Program-made: the position numbers and the translations under genes | The notes under the pieces: generated by a model | The model's input: only the letters and a program-made list of their open reading frames with translations | What the model was told of the DNA's origin: nothing | Database searches by the model: none | Origin: Trichormus_B sp936914905 | GTDB taxonomy: Bacteria > Cyanobacteriota > Cyanobacteriia > Cyanobacteriales > Nostocaceae | Assembly (NCBI RefSeq): GCF_039871975.1 | Contig: NZ_JBDPLL010000001.1 | Strand: one strand, 5' to 3' | DNA: 64,000 bases | In this document: positions 9,415 through 18,966 of the stretch, one piece after another | How positions within the stretch are numbered: position 1 is the stretch's first letter | How the letters are laid out: every line of letters begins with the position of its first letter

Positions 9415-10143
9415 GTGAAAATTGTTTTAGAAAATATTCATAAATCTTATGGTAAGCGAGTAGTTGTCAATCGCGTTAACCTTTCTGTGGCTCAAGGTGA
9501 GATTGTCGGATTACTCGGCCCCAATGGGGCTGGTAAAACCACCACATTTTATATTGCCACAGGCTTAGAAAAACCTAATCAGGGTAGGGTGTGGTTGAAT
9601 AATTTGGATATTACAGGAATGCCAATGCACAGAAGAGCTAGATTGGGTATTGGCTATCTAGCACAGGAAGCAAGTGTTTTTCGTCAACTCTCAGTTATAG
9701 ATAATATTATCTTGGTACTGGAACAAACTAATGTGCCACGCAGGGAGTGGTCGAGACGGTTACATGATTTAATAGGAGAGTTTCGCTTAGAAAAAGTTGC
9801 TAATAGCAAAGGTATTCAACTTTCTGGAGGTGAAAGACGACGGACAGAATTAGCCAGGGCTTTAGCAGCAGGAAGAGAAGGTCCAAAATTTCTGTTTTTG
9901 GATGAACCTTTTGCGGGAGTTGATCCCATAGCAGTTGCGGAAATTCAAGATATTGTGGGACAATTGAGCGAGCGCGGTATGGGAATTTTAATCACAGATC
10001 ACAATGTCCGCGAAACACTAGCCATTACTAATCGTGCCTACATCATGCGCGAAGGGCAAATTCTCGCTTTTGGCATTGCTGAAGAACTTTACAATAACCC
10101 CCTTGTGCGACAATATTATTTAGGCGATAACTTTAACGCTTAA
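9415..10143 (+). CDS. lptB: LPS export ABC transporter ATP-binding protein LptB
   Basis: 242 residues starting with GTG (MKIVLENIHKSYGKRVVVNR). Walker A is GPNGAGKTTT (residues 35-44), signature LSGGERRR, Walker B FLFLDEPFAGVDP, and a switch histidine in TDHNVRET. These variants (LSGGERRRTELARALA, FAGVDP) are typical of LptB, the cytoplasmic ATPase that drives lipopolysaccharide extraction with LptF/G. It follows the LptA-like gene by 26 bp in the same direction. Confidence 0.93.
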   Translation: MKIVLENIHKSYGKRVVVNRVNLSVAQGEIVGLLGPNGAGKTTTFYIATGLEKPNQGRVWLNNLDITGMPMHRRARLGIGYLAQEASVFRQLSVIDNIILVLEQTNVPRREWSRRLHDLIGEFRLEKVANSKGIQLSGGERRRTELARALAAGREGPKFLFLDEPFAGVDPIAVAEIQDIVGQLSERGMGILITDHNVRETLAITNRAYIMREGQILAFGIAEELYNNPLVRQYYLGDNFNA

Positions 10144-10470
10144 ATCAACTCAGAGAAGAACAAGAAGGCAACAGAAAAGTTTTTATAAATCATTTAGTAC
10201 TGCTATATTATTAATAATAATAACCTCTTTAATTTTAATATCTTATTTTTTAAACTATCAATAAATATAAATATGTTCTAAATTTTCGTCATTAGCGACT
10301 TCAGTCAGGATAATAAATCATAAATATATTCTCCAACATCCATTGCATCAGATTTCACAATATCTAACTTTTAAAGTTATACCAGTTTGAAAAAAGAATG
10401 CTACAGATTGAAACCTGGAAACCCAGTTTTAGTCAGCATATTTCTGAATGTGTATCCCTGACAGAAAAAT
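10144..10470. other. Spacer between lptB and MITE
   Basis: AT-rich sequence with no gene recognised. Together with the MITE and filler that follow, it separates lptB from the permease gene by about 780 bp. Confidence 0.5.
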
Positions 10471-10639
10471 TAGACCTCTTGCAGAATTAATTTTATGTTA
10501 TAAGAGGGGGTTGTCTTTGTTTTAGCCAAAAGTTAGAGTTACACGGTTATGTTTGAATTAGCGATCACAAAGAACACCAAAAATACATAAAATCTAAAAC
10601 TCTCTATTTTACTACAGAAACAATTTTGCAAGAGGTCTA
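10471..10639. mobile_element. MITE family B, copy 1
   Basis: 169 bp bounded by TAGACCTCTTGCA and its exact complement TGCAAGAGGTCTA, leaving TA at both outer ends as a possible target duplication. The interior (GCCAAAAGTTAGAGTTACAC; AAATCTAAAACTCTCTAT) recurs at 46369-46541. No transposase is encoded, so it would be mobilised in trans. Confidence 0.8.
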
Positions 10640-10921
10640 TTAGGCGTAAGTAGGAAGGCACAAAAAAACGGTAGAGGCGCAGCGGCTTCTTGGAGAGAAG
10701 TATGCAACGAAAAGTAAAACTGACCAAAACCTCTTCCCTATTGCCTTTTGCCCTTCAGGTTCTACAGTTGTACCCTGCGGGAAGGCGAAGCGCCTACATG
10801 GGGAAAACCCATCCACCGCAGTGGCTTCCCAAAACCGCGCTGGTTCACCTCTTACCTTGTCATAACGAAAATTTTTAACACCTACCTACTTATCTTGAAT
10901 TTGGCATTTTGAATTTGTATT
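10640..10921. other. Spacer with filler repeats
   Basis: Contains GCGGGAAGGCGAAGCGCC- and GCAGTGGCTTCCC-type palindromic filler and, at 10870-10885, CACCTACCTACTTAT, which resembles the right end of MITE family A. No gene. Confidence 0.5.
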
Positions 10922-12097
10922 ATGACATACAAGCAGATTAGATCATTCTACACACTCGGTTCACTGCTGCCTTTTTCCATCATGGATCGTTATTTGGCTA
11001 TGCAGTTACTCCCACTTTTTTTGTTCGGAGTTGGGGCGTTTACCTCTGTAGTATTAGCCATTGATAGCTTATTTGAATTATTGCGAAAAGTAGTAGAATC
11101 TGGACTACCAATAAATATTGCATTGAAAGTTTTCATCTTAAAATTACCCTATGTGATGGTTTATTCCTTCCCTATGTCCACTTTACTCGCTACTTTGATG
11201 ACTTACAGCAGGTTGTCTAGTGAAAGTGAACTAATTGCTTTACGGGGATGCGGAGTAAGTGTTTATCGCATGGTACTAACTGCCGTCTTATTAAGTAGTT
11301 TAGTCACAGGCATGACTTATATATTTAATGAACAAATTGCCCCAGCAGCTAATTATGAAGCAACTCGTACTCTAGAACAAGCACTTAGATCAGACAAACC
11401 ATCATTTAAACAACACAATATTTATTATCCTGAATACCGAGAAATTAAAGAAAAAGATGGTAGCACAACGAAAATACTTTCACGCTTGTTTTATGCTGAC
11501 CAATTTGATGGCAAGCAAATGCAAGGTTTAACAATTATCGACCGTTCTAGAGAAGGACTAAATCAGATTCTAGTTTCAGAATCTGCCCAGTGGAATGCTT
11601 CCCAAAAAGTTTGGGATTTTTACAACGGTACAATTTATTTAGTCGCTCCTGACCGTTCATATCGTAATATTTTGCGGTTTGAACATCAACAATTGCAACT
11701 GCCACGCACGCCTTTAAATTTAGCAGAAAATAGCCGAGATTATGGGGAAATGAATATCTCCCAAGCTTTGCAACAACTAGAAGTAGAACGTCTAGCTGGA
11801 AATCCCCAAAAGATTAGAAAATTAGAAGTGCGAATTCAACAAAAGATCGCCTTTCCCTTTGTTTGTATTATCTTTGGATTAGTTGGTTCAGTAATGGGAA
11901 CCATACCTCAACGTACTGGAAGAGGAACGAGTTTTGGAATTAGTGTCATAGTTATTTTCAGTTACTACTTATTATTATCAGTTTCTGGAGCTTTGGCACA
12001 GGCTGATATTCTCTCTCCCTTAATAGGTGCTTGGCTACCTAATTTATTCGGTTTAGTAACAGGTCTATTTATCTTGATGCGAGTTGCACAAAGGTAA
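10922..12097 (+). CDS. LptF/LptG-family lipopolysaccharide export permease
   Basis: 391 residues of the YjgP/YjgQ family. There are three membrane segments near the N-terminus (LLPLFLFGVGAFTSVVLAI; LPYVMVYSFPMSTLLATLMT; MVLTAVLLSSLVTGMTYIF), a periplasmic beta-jellyroll domain (about residues 130-290) and three C-terminal helices (IAFPFVCIIFGLVGSVMGT and two more). The coupling sequence SRLSSESELIALRGCGVS is typical. With LptB it extracts LPS-like lipids from the inner membrane. Cyanobacteria usually have one such permease. The start context lacks a clear ribosome site; an alternative ATG lies at residue 21. Confidence 0.9.
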   Translation: MTYKQIRSFYTLGSLLPFSIMDRYLAMQLLPLFLFGVGAFTSVVLAIDSLFELLRKVVESGLPINIALKVFILKLPYVMVYSFPMSTLLATLMTYSRLSSESELIALRGCGVSVYRMVLTAVLLSSLVTGMTYIFNEQIAPAANYEATRTLEQALRSDKPSFKQHNIYYPEYREIKEKDGSTTKILSRLFYADQFDGKQMQGLTIIDRSREGLNQILVSESAQWNASQKVWDFYNGTIYLVAPDRSYRNILRFEHQQLQLPRTPLNLAENSRDYGEMNISQALQQLEVERLAGNPQKIRKLEVRIQQKIAFPFVCIIFGLVGSVMGTIPQRTGRGTSFGISVIVIFSYYLLLSVSGALAQADILSPLIGAWLPNLFGLVTGLFILMRVAQR

Positions 12098-12192
12098 TAC
12101 CAATTAAAAGTGTAAGAATTCAGGAGTCAGGAATAGGTATTTTTGGCGTTAGCCTGAAAAAGCTGACTGCTGATAGCTATTAATTGGTATTA
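12095..12192. repeat. Inverted-repeat element at the permease stop, related to MITE family C
   Basis: TAATACCAATTAA (12095-12107) and its exact complement TTAATTGGTATTA (12180-12192) enclose sequence shared with MITE family C (TGTAAGAATTCAGGAGTCAG; AGGTATTTTTGGCGTTAGCC; AAAAAGCTGACT). The permease stop codon TAA is formed by the repeat end. It may also act as a transcription terminator for both flanking genes. Confidence 0.65.
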
Positions 12193-12208
12193 GTTTAGAT
12201 ATTATTCT

Positions 12209-12823
12209 TTATTTAGGACTTCTACATCCTGGTGGAGCTGGACTTTCTTGACAATATTCTTTAAAAGAAATTTTAGCTGATAGCATAGTTTCCGATTTTT
12301 GATGAGCAGCTTCTGCTTGCAGTTCTTCCACTTCATCCCAAGCCTAAGCACAGACTTTAGAATAAGCACCTTGCTCAGTACAAATAGCACGAGCTTCTGC
12401 AATTGCTTTTTCAATTCTCTCTTCTAACACCAGCATTTTTGGTGTTTCCACAAAATCACTCTTAGTGAGAATATCAGTAATGGAAATCACTCCCAACACT
12501 TTGCCTTGAATCACAGGACCTCTGGGAATACCAGCATTAGCAAATAATCGTGCTACATATTCCACGCTTAAGTCAGGATCAACAATAATACAAGGCTTAC
12601 TCATAATTTCATAAACCCGTAATTGTTTGGGGTCTTTGCCGTAAGCTGCCACCTTATAAAGAATATCTGTTTCTGTGACAATGCCTATGGCATCATTGTC
12701 ATAACGACGATTCACAACCAGCGCACGCAATCCTTTTTCTTTCATTAGTCCGACTGCTTCTGCTACGGTTGCCGAACCACGAATAGTAACTACGTCCTTA
12801 GTCATGATATCTTCGGCTTTCAT
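12209..12823 (-). pseudogene. CBS-CP12 fusion protein with an in-frame TAG before the CP12 domain
   Basis: The first 159 codons encode two CBS domains (MKAEDIMTKDVVTIRGSATV; GIVTETDIL; YEIMSKPCIIVDPDLSVEYV; GVISITDILT). After CTEQGAYSKVCA a TAG (near 12344) is followed, in the same frame, by AWDEVEELQAEAAHQK and FKEYCQESPAPPGC to a TAA at 12209. That is a complete CP12-like tail with both cysteine pairs. CP12 forms the redox-sensitive GAPDH/PRK complex; CBS-CP12 fusions are known in cyanobacteria. The stop could give a CBS-only protein, be read through at low level, or mark a pseudogene. Confidence 0.85.
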
Positions 12824-12889
12824 TATTACTTCTCCTAAATGGTACGGTGGTGCAGAGTTTAGTAGTAACTAAAGAGCAAAAACTTGAAC

Positions 12890-13019
12890 TAAGTAGGTAG
12901 ATACAAATAAACATAACCATGTAACAAAATATGAATTACTTGAAACCCTTGGGATTGCTTGATTCCCATTTGCTGCATTCGCCATGACATAGTTATAAAT
13001 TTTTTTGCCCACCTACTTA
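12890..13019. mobile_element. MITE family A, copy 1
   Basis: 130 bp from TAAGTAGGTAGA to CCCACCTACTTA with TA at both outer ends. It is about 80% identical to the 130-bp copy at 56606-56735, and shares CATTCGCCATGACATAGTTA. No reading frame. Confidence 0.8.
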
Positions 13020-13153
13020 ATTATCCAGCTATACCAATAAAATTAATCCAGCCTTCAATTCCAGATGATATCCAAAGTGACCAATAGTTAAACCCAAACC
13101 ATAAATTGTCGAAAAATTATGAAAATTTTTATTAAAAACACCACAATTTCATC

Positions 13154-13256
13154 CTACTCCCTTCCTATTAAAAGAATATAGTAATAGGGTAGAGGGATTA
13201 TGCTTCTGCATAAGGTGGAATCCCACACCCCTAATTTCATACTGGGAAGGGAGTAG
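13154..13256. mobile_element. MITE family D, copy 2
   Basis: 103 bp with a perfect 12-bp terminal inverted repeat CTACTCCCTTCC / GGAAGGGAGTAG. The interior matches 5109-5190 almost base for base. No reading frame. Confidence 0.8.
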
Positions 13257-13533
13257 CTTTACATTTTTAAGTAAAAATACTTCATATTTTAGCTTTTTGA
13301 TTACTTTAGCCTCATAAAACCTGTATAAACATAAATTCCTGAGTAATTTAACTGTATGTTTAATGTCTAATGATTGTTTAGAGGCTACAGCTACAATTAT
13401 ATTACTATACTTATAGTATGAGTAAATGTACAGTCAAACTAGCACTAGTGTAACATGGTGAAAATAACTATTTCCCCTCCTACCTCCTACCATTAGGTTT
13501 TGCCAATTTATTACTCATTGAATTGGACAAAAT
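13257..13533. other. AT-rich spacer
   Basis: 277 bases, no gene or clear signal recognised. Confidence 0.45.
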
Positions 13534-14575
13534 TATGCGAGAACATAACTATCCCCCTGCTTAGTTCCGCTACCTTAAAGCTAGATTATCCAATTTCCTG
13601 CGACCTAGTTTTTGGGGGACTGGATTTTTTTTAATGGCTGTAGGACTGACTGGCAGTGAGGGCATATTGGTTGAATCCAGGCATTTTGCCTGTACAGCCA
13701 AATCAAGAACCTAATAAAAAAGCTGTTGAGAAAGACACTACTGATCTTTCTGAGGAAGATAAAGTGATCGCAGCAGATATTGATAATCTGCCTAAATTGT
13801 TCAGTGATTTTTTCCAAGCAACTTTATCTACAACCACAATCAATGCTGAAAATAGGACTGATAAAAATAATAGTCCAATATTTGTGAAAGATGAAATTAA
13901 CCAACAAACTGTTGCTGCAAATGAAGTCAAATCTGACTCTAGTTTAATAACAGTTAGTAATGTTTCTTCACCAATCGCAAAAGTTCGATTCGTGCTACAA
14001 GCACAAAATTGGTAATATTTATTAATATATAACATAAATTATGTAGATAATGAGTTTTATGTATGAATAATTTAACTACGGAATTGCTAGGCAAAACAGC
14101 CCCAAAAACTGCTGATAATTTAGCAATTGGTCTAATTAATCAAAATACTATTATAATAGTAATATAGTGAATCCTTTGGAAACACCCATTAAACAATCAC
14201 TTAATACAAATCAAACTAATCCAGAGGATAACATTCGAGGAATAAGGCAAATTTTACCTAATGACAGCCTACCTAATCAGGCTTTACCAGCTAGTTCTAA
14301 TATGGGTTACATTCAACCCACTGAAACAAATCAGCCACAAAACTCCTACACTAATTTTAATAGCCTTCAAGCAGCACCAAATAAAGATATAACAACAACT
14401 GTAGTCAATCGTGTACCTAATAATCCTTATCTTGTTCAGCCTCCAATTCAAGGCGTTGTTAACTCAACAACTTGAGTAGGATCTGGAAATTATGGCAGTA
14501 ATACTGTACAACAGCCCGGACAATTACAGCAGTCTAATTTATCTTATCCTGGACAGATGCAATAGGTAAACAATG
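13534..14575 (+). pseudogene. Unrecognised membrane-anchored low-complexity protein, decayed
   Basis: Reading from ATG 13534 gives MREHNYPPA, a TAG, FRYLKARLSNFLRPSFWGTG and a hydrophobic FFLMAVGLT. A frame change then gives REY-like YWLNPGILPVQPNQEPN and an acidic, Ser/Thr/Asn-rich stretch to 14015. A further section (14167-14475) reads PLETPIKQSLNTNQTNPEDN and many Asn/Gln/Pro residues, ending STT-stop, then QQPGQLQQSNLSYPG. The pieces look like one protein with an N-terminal anchor and disordered tail, now split by at least three lesions. No family recognised. Confidence 0.45.
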
Positions 14576-14606
14576 GTAATCAGAGATAGTATTTCCAAGG
14601 TGATGA

Positions 14607-15255
14607 CTATTGATTAATCTCACAGCTATATTATCAGCTCACTGGCAACACATATTGCAACTCTTTGGTGTTGACCCAATAATGGCAAATAAAGCATTTT
14701 CTCAACTAGTGGCAATTTATTGTAGCCCTAGTCGATATTATCATACTCTACAACATATTCACTATGTCCTTAGCATAATAGATGTGTTGCAAAAGCATAC
14801 ATAATAGATGTGTTGTAAATCTATGTCCAAGATTTAGCTTCTGTACAACTTGCCGCCTGGTTTCAAGATATCGTATATGATACTCATGTTCGAGATAACG
14901 AAGAAAAAAGTGCTGACTATGCTGTTGATATGCAGAACACTTTAGCAATTCCAGCTAACACTATTACTAAAGTTAAAAATCTAATTATGGCTACTAAAAA
15001 TCACCAAGCACACGATATAGATAGTCAAGTATTACTTGATGCAGATTTAGCAATCTTAGCTACTGAATCGGTTGAGTATCAAAAATATGCTTAAGCGATT
15101 CGTCAAGAATAAGCTTGGGTTTCAGAAGCTGAATATATCACAGCTAGAAGACAAGTGTTAGGGCGATTTTTACAGCGTCAATGTATCTACTTTACACCTT
15201 TGATGTTAGAATCTGCTGAAGAATTAGCCCGGTTGAATATCAAAACAGAAATTAA
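14607..15255 (+). pseudogene. HD-superfamily metal-dependent phosphohydrolase, decayed
   Basis: The pieces LFGVDPIMANKAFSQLVAIY, SPSRYYHTLQHIHYVLSIID, AAWFQDIVYDTHVRDNEEKS, LIMATKNHQAHDIDSQVLLD and ADLAILATESVEYQKYA follow the order of the predicted HD phosphohydrolase family, with HTLQH, the F-Q-D pair and the DADL motif. Stops at 14803 and 15094 and a frameshift near 14815 break it. A 16-bp duplication (CATAATAGATGTGTTG at 14774 and 14800) sits at the first lesion. A family C MITE follows the C-terminal end. Confidence 0.75.
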
Positions 15256-15261
15256 TAATAA

Positions 15262-15403
15262 TGTAAGGATTCAGGAGTCAGGAGTCAGAATGCTTGAGAA
15301 ATTTGTTAATTATCAAATAGGTATTTTTGGTATTAGCCTGAAAAAGCTGACTCCTGATGCCTGTTCGCGTAGCGTGCCGTTGGGCATTAGCTGAATGCTT
15401 ACA
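15262..15403. mobile_element. MITE family C, copy 1
   Basis: 142 bp bounded by TGTAAGGATTCAG and CTGAATGCTTACA (12 of 13 complementary). The interior TATCAAATAGGTATTTTTGG and GTAGCGTGCCGTTGGGCATT recurs in reverse at 59458-59590 and in shortened form at 12112-12175. Confidence 0.75.
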
Positions 15404-15510
15404 CAATAAATTAATCTTAAATCTTCAATTTAAGATTAATTTCCATAAAAAAACGTAGACTTTCGGGTTTGTTAAAATCAAAATGGTTTCAATGTGTTGA
15501 AATACTGAAT

Positions 15511-15741
15511 CTACAGATATTGAGCCTTCAGAGGAATCTTAATCACAAATTCTGACCCCTTCCCTGGAACAGAAACACAGCTAATTTGTCCACCATATTT
15601 TTCGACTATAATCTGATAACTGATCGGTAGACCTAAACCTGTGCCTGTACCAACTGGTTTATCAGATTTATGCCGTGAGTTCCATTCTGGAAGTTGCTCA
15701 ACGGTTGCCAATAAGGTTAACCATTTGATGGTTGTAGAGAC
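15511..15741 (-). pseudogene. Histidine kinase C-terminal remnant (HATPase)
   Basis: The reverse strand reads LPEWNSRHKSDKPVGTGTGL, GLPISYQIIVEKYGGQISC and PGKGSEFVIKIPL, that is the G2 box (GTGTGLGL) and last strand of a sensor kinase ATPase domain. The dimerisation part, N box and G1 are absent. It is a truncated leftover just downstream of dxs on the same strand. Confidence 0.75.
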
Positions 15742-15770
15742 ATTCCAAAGAACGTCTCCACAAATAAGAA

Positions 15771-17678
15771 TTATTTCACAACAACTAATTCTTTTTTGAA
15801 GAAAGCCTGCAAAACAGTTTCTACAATTTGAGGACTACTCAAACCTAACACTGCAAAAGATTCATCAGGAGTAGCATGATCTACCAAAATATCTGGTACA
15901 CCAATTCGCTTCACTGTAACTAAAACATCAGCATCCATTAAAGCTTCAGCCACCGCAGAACCAAAGCCACCCATTAAACAGCCTTCTTCTAAAGTAACAA
16001 CCCGGCCGATTTGTTTAGCCAAAGGTAGAATCAACTCTGTGTCTAAAGGCTTAACGAAACGGGCATTAATCACTGTTGCTTCAATGCCATGTTCGCTGAG
16101 TATTTCTGCTGCTTGCATACTTGGATAAACCATTGTGCCATAGCCAAGAATTAACACATCATCACCTTGACGGAGAATTTCTCCTTTACCAATTTCCAAA
16201 GGTTCCCAACCTTCTTCCATTAAAGGTACACCGTGACCATTACCACGGGGGAAGCGCATAGAAATGGGGCTAGTCGTATGGTTAATACCTGTCACTACCA
16301 TGCGTTGTAGTTCGGCTTCATCCTTGGGAGCCATTACTACCATGTTAGGAATACATCGCATATAAGCAATATCATACATACCTTGGTGAGTTGGCCCATC
16401 AGCACCAACTATACCAGCCCTGTCTAAACAGAAGAACACAGGTAGGTTTTGGATGCAGACATCATGAATAATCTGGTCGTAGGCACGTTGTAAGAAGGTG
16501 GAATAAATAGCAGCAACGGGACGCATACCTTCAGCGGCTAATCCCGCAGCGAGAGTAACAGCGTGTTGTTCTGCAATACCCACATCAATATATTGATTTG
16601 GAAGTTTGGCTTGTAGTTTATCTAAACCTGTCCCTGTGGCCATTGCTGCCGTAATACCAACAATTTTCGGGTTTTGTTCGGCTAGTTTGACTAAGGTGTG
16701 AGAAAAGACTTTTGCGTAAGCAGGTGGTTTGGGCTTGCTGGAAGGTATAGCTTTACCAGTGGCTAAATTAAATGGGTTTTGGGCATGGTAGCCTACTTGA
16801 TCCTTTTCAGCTAGTTCATAGCCTTTACCTTTAGTTGTAACTACGTGAACTAAAACAGGACCAGTAATTTTATGTGCCTGTTGGAATGTAGCAATCAACT
16901 CCTCTAAATTATGCCCATCCATTGGTCCCATGTAGGTAAAGCCCAGTTCTTCAAAAACTGCACCGACTTTGGGAACTGCTAACCGCTTCATTCCTTCTTT
17001 AATGCGTTCCAGTTCTGGGGAAATAGATTCACCAACGAAAGGAATATGTTTTAGCTGTTCCTCAATGCCATCTGAAAGAAACTGCACCGGTGGACTCAGA
17101 CGCATTTTATTAAGATAACGAGGAATCGCTCCAACGTTGGGAGAAATTGACATTTCGTTGTCATTGAGAACCACTAGCAGGTTAGTTTTTGGTAAGTGTC
17201 CTGCATGGTTGATAGCTTCTAGCGCCATACCACCAGTTAAAGCACCATCTCCAATGACTGCAACGGATTTAAATTTTTCCCCTTTTAAGTCACGGGCTAA
17301 AGCCATGCCTAAAGCGGCTGAGATACTGGTTGAAGCGTGTCCTGCGCCAAAGTGGTCAAACTTGTTTTCGCAGCGTTTGAGATAACCGGCTACTCCGTCT
17401 TTTTGTCTGAGAGTGTGGAAGTTACTGTAACGTCCGGTGATTAATTTGTGGGGATAAGCTTGATGTCCCACATCCCAAATAACTTTGTCCCGATCTAAGT
17501 CTAATGTCTGGTAAAGCCCTAGAGTTAATTCTACAACTCCCAAACCTGGCCCCAAATGCCCTCCAGTCGCTGCTACGGTTTGTAGGTGCTTATCTCGGAT
17601 TTGACGGGCAATTTGTTGCAATTGCCGCATAGACAAACCATGTAACTGGTTAGGATGGGTTATTTCACTCAGATGCAT
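15771..17678 (-). CDS. dxs: 1-deoxy-D-xylulose-5-phosphate synthase
   Basis: 635 residues, the full family length. The thiamine diphosphate motif is GDGALTGGMALEAINHAG (about residues 142-159) with the NDNEMSISPNVG loop; the transketolase pyrimidine domain shows DVGIAEQHAVTLAAGLA and HDVCIQNLPVFFCLDRAG; and FPRGNGHG lies near residue 480. The enzyme condenses pyruvate and glyceraldehyde 3-phosphate in the first step of the MEP isoprenoid pathway, feeding carotenoid, chlorophyll and quinone synthesis. Intact, single-gene unit on the reverse strand. Confidence 0.97.
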   Translation of the reverse strand: MHLSEITHPNQLHGLSMRQLQQIARQIRDKHLQTVAATGGHLGPGLGVVELTLGLYQTLDLDRDKVIWDVGHQAYPHKLITGRYSNFHTLRQKDGVAGYLKRCENKFDHFGAGHASTSISAALGMALARDLKGEKFKSVAVIGDGALTGGMALEAINHAGHLPKTNLLVVLNDNEMSISPNVGAIPRYLNKMRLSPPVQFLSDGIEEQLKHIPFVGESISPELERIKEGMKRLAVPKVGAVFEELGFTYMGPMDGHNLEELIATFQQAHKITGPVLVHVVTTKGKGYELAEKDQVGYHAQNPFNLATGKAIPSSKPKPPAYAKVFSHTLVKLAEQNPKIVGITAAMATGTGLDKLQAKLPNQYIDVGIAEQHAVTLAAGLAAEGMRPVAAIYSTFLQRAYDQIIHDVCIQNLPVFFCLDRAGIVGADGPTHQGMYDIAYMRCIPNMVVMAPKDEAELQRMVVTGINHTTSPISMRFPRGNGHGVPLMEEGWEPLEIGKGEILRQGDDVLILGYGTMVYPSMQAAEILSEHGIEATVINARFVKPLDTELILPLAKQIGRVVTLEEGCLMGGFGSAVAEALMDADVLVTVKRIGVPDILVDHATPDESFAVLGLSSPQIVETVLQAFFKKELVVVK

Positions 17679-17879
17679 ACTATAGGGTTTTCCTCTCTAA
17701 CTCTACTTTTGGCATTATTTAATTTTCACACGCTCAGGTGGCTACAAGTATCTGACTGTCATTAATGTTGTTGTAGCAGTATAACTTTGGTTAGCGGTCA
17801 TTAGCTATGTTTATCCTTGTCTTCGTCTTCATCAAAGTTGCAGGTTGGTGGGAACTACTGGTGTTTCTGCTTATGGTTT

Positions 17880-18430
17880 TTATCGTTGCAAATATTTACC
17901 TAACAGATAAGCCATGTCACCACGGGTCATGGGGAGTAATGGTTGAATATTACCTTGGGCATCGGTATTAATGAATCCTTATTAATGAATCCTTCAGTGA
18001 TCACTGTGGTGATCGCTTTTCTAGCCCAATTAGGTATAGTTGTTCCATCTGGGTAGGGTGTCAAAATTTCGTTGATGGTTTGATCAGGAAATTGAAAGAC
18101 TCCGTAAGCTTGGGCAAAAATTTCTAACCCTTCAGCCCTCGTTAGTTTTTAATTTGGGAAAAACATATTCCCCTGATAGCCTTTCATAATATCGGTTTTT
18201 AGCACTGTCTGCATATCTCGATATGCCCAATAATAATTAGGCACATCTGGGACAATTATGGCTTTTTCTTGTTTGGCTATTTCTCGTTTATCTCAATAAA
18301 AGGCTTTAATTAAAATTGATGCTAATTCTGCCCGACTAATTAATTTTTCTGGATAAAATCCACCATCGGGTAAGTGATCAATTAATTTAGATTAGATAAC
18401 TTTTTGGATATCATCAAATGTCAAAATCTG
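17880..18430 (-). pseudogene. S-layer homology (SLH) domain protein, decayed
   Basis: The reverse strand gives GGFYPEKLISRAELASILIK, a stop, VPDVPNYYWAYRDMQTVLKT, DIMKGYQGNMFFPN, a stop, KLTRAEGLEIFAQAYGVF and ARKAITTVITEGFI, the typical SLH pattern (F-P, R-A-E, W-A-x-x-A-I). SLH domains tether proteins to the cell wall or outer membrane. Stops and a 14-bp tandem duplication (17967-17994) break it. Only SLH parts remain. Confidence 0.75.
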
Positions 18431-18966
18431 TTGATACTAACTAATTTATAGGACTGAAGCACCATATAAGAGACGTGAGTGTGACACTTGCGTCCTCTAT
18501 CTTAAGAGCAGAAAAAAGGCTTTAAAGCTTTTTGGTGTAAGGATTTTTTGGTAAATTTTGTCCCTCATTCAAGTGTATACGGCTAATAGCACTTAAGTAG
18601 ATCAGAATTTTCTGAATAATTGGAAATCATACCACGCTTAAGTTTTATGTAATAGCCTTAAATTTGTTTATTAATAATTTTAATTATTTTAAACAAGCTA
18701 ATTATAGAGTTACTACTTTTAAATTTGATTTTGAAGACAATTTGTATGTGATACCGTCAGTACCTAAGTGATATTGCTATTTTAATACGTAGCTGTACGG
18801 ATTACAAAGATTTATAGTTAAACACTATTACTGGCAGTATTGTACTATAAAGTAAAGTAAAGTAATTTGGGTATTTAAGATTTTTTAGGTAGTATTTAGG
18901 TAATAAATAATTACTCTTAGTAAAGAAATTTCCAGTAATGATTTCAACTCAGTTATAGATATAGAT
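18431..18966. other. AT-rich spacer
   Basis: 536 bases without a recognisable gene. Nothing beyond poly-A/T runs and AAGTAAAGTAAAGTAA microrepeats near 18850. Confidence 0.5.

Noticed and set aside
17137..17385. Forward frame inside dxs
   Set aside because: Antisense shadow of a long conserved gene.
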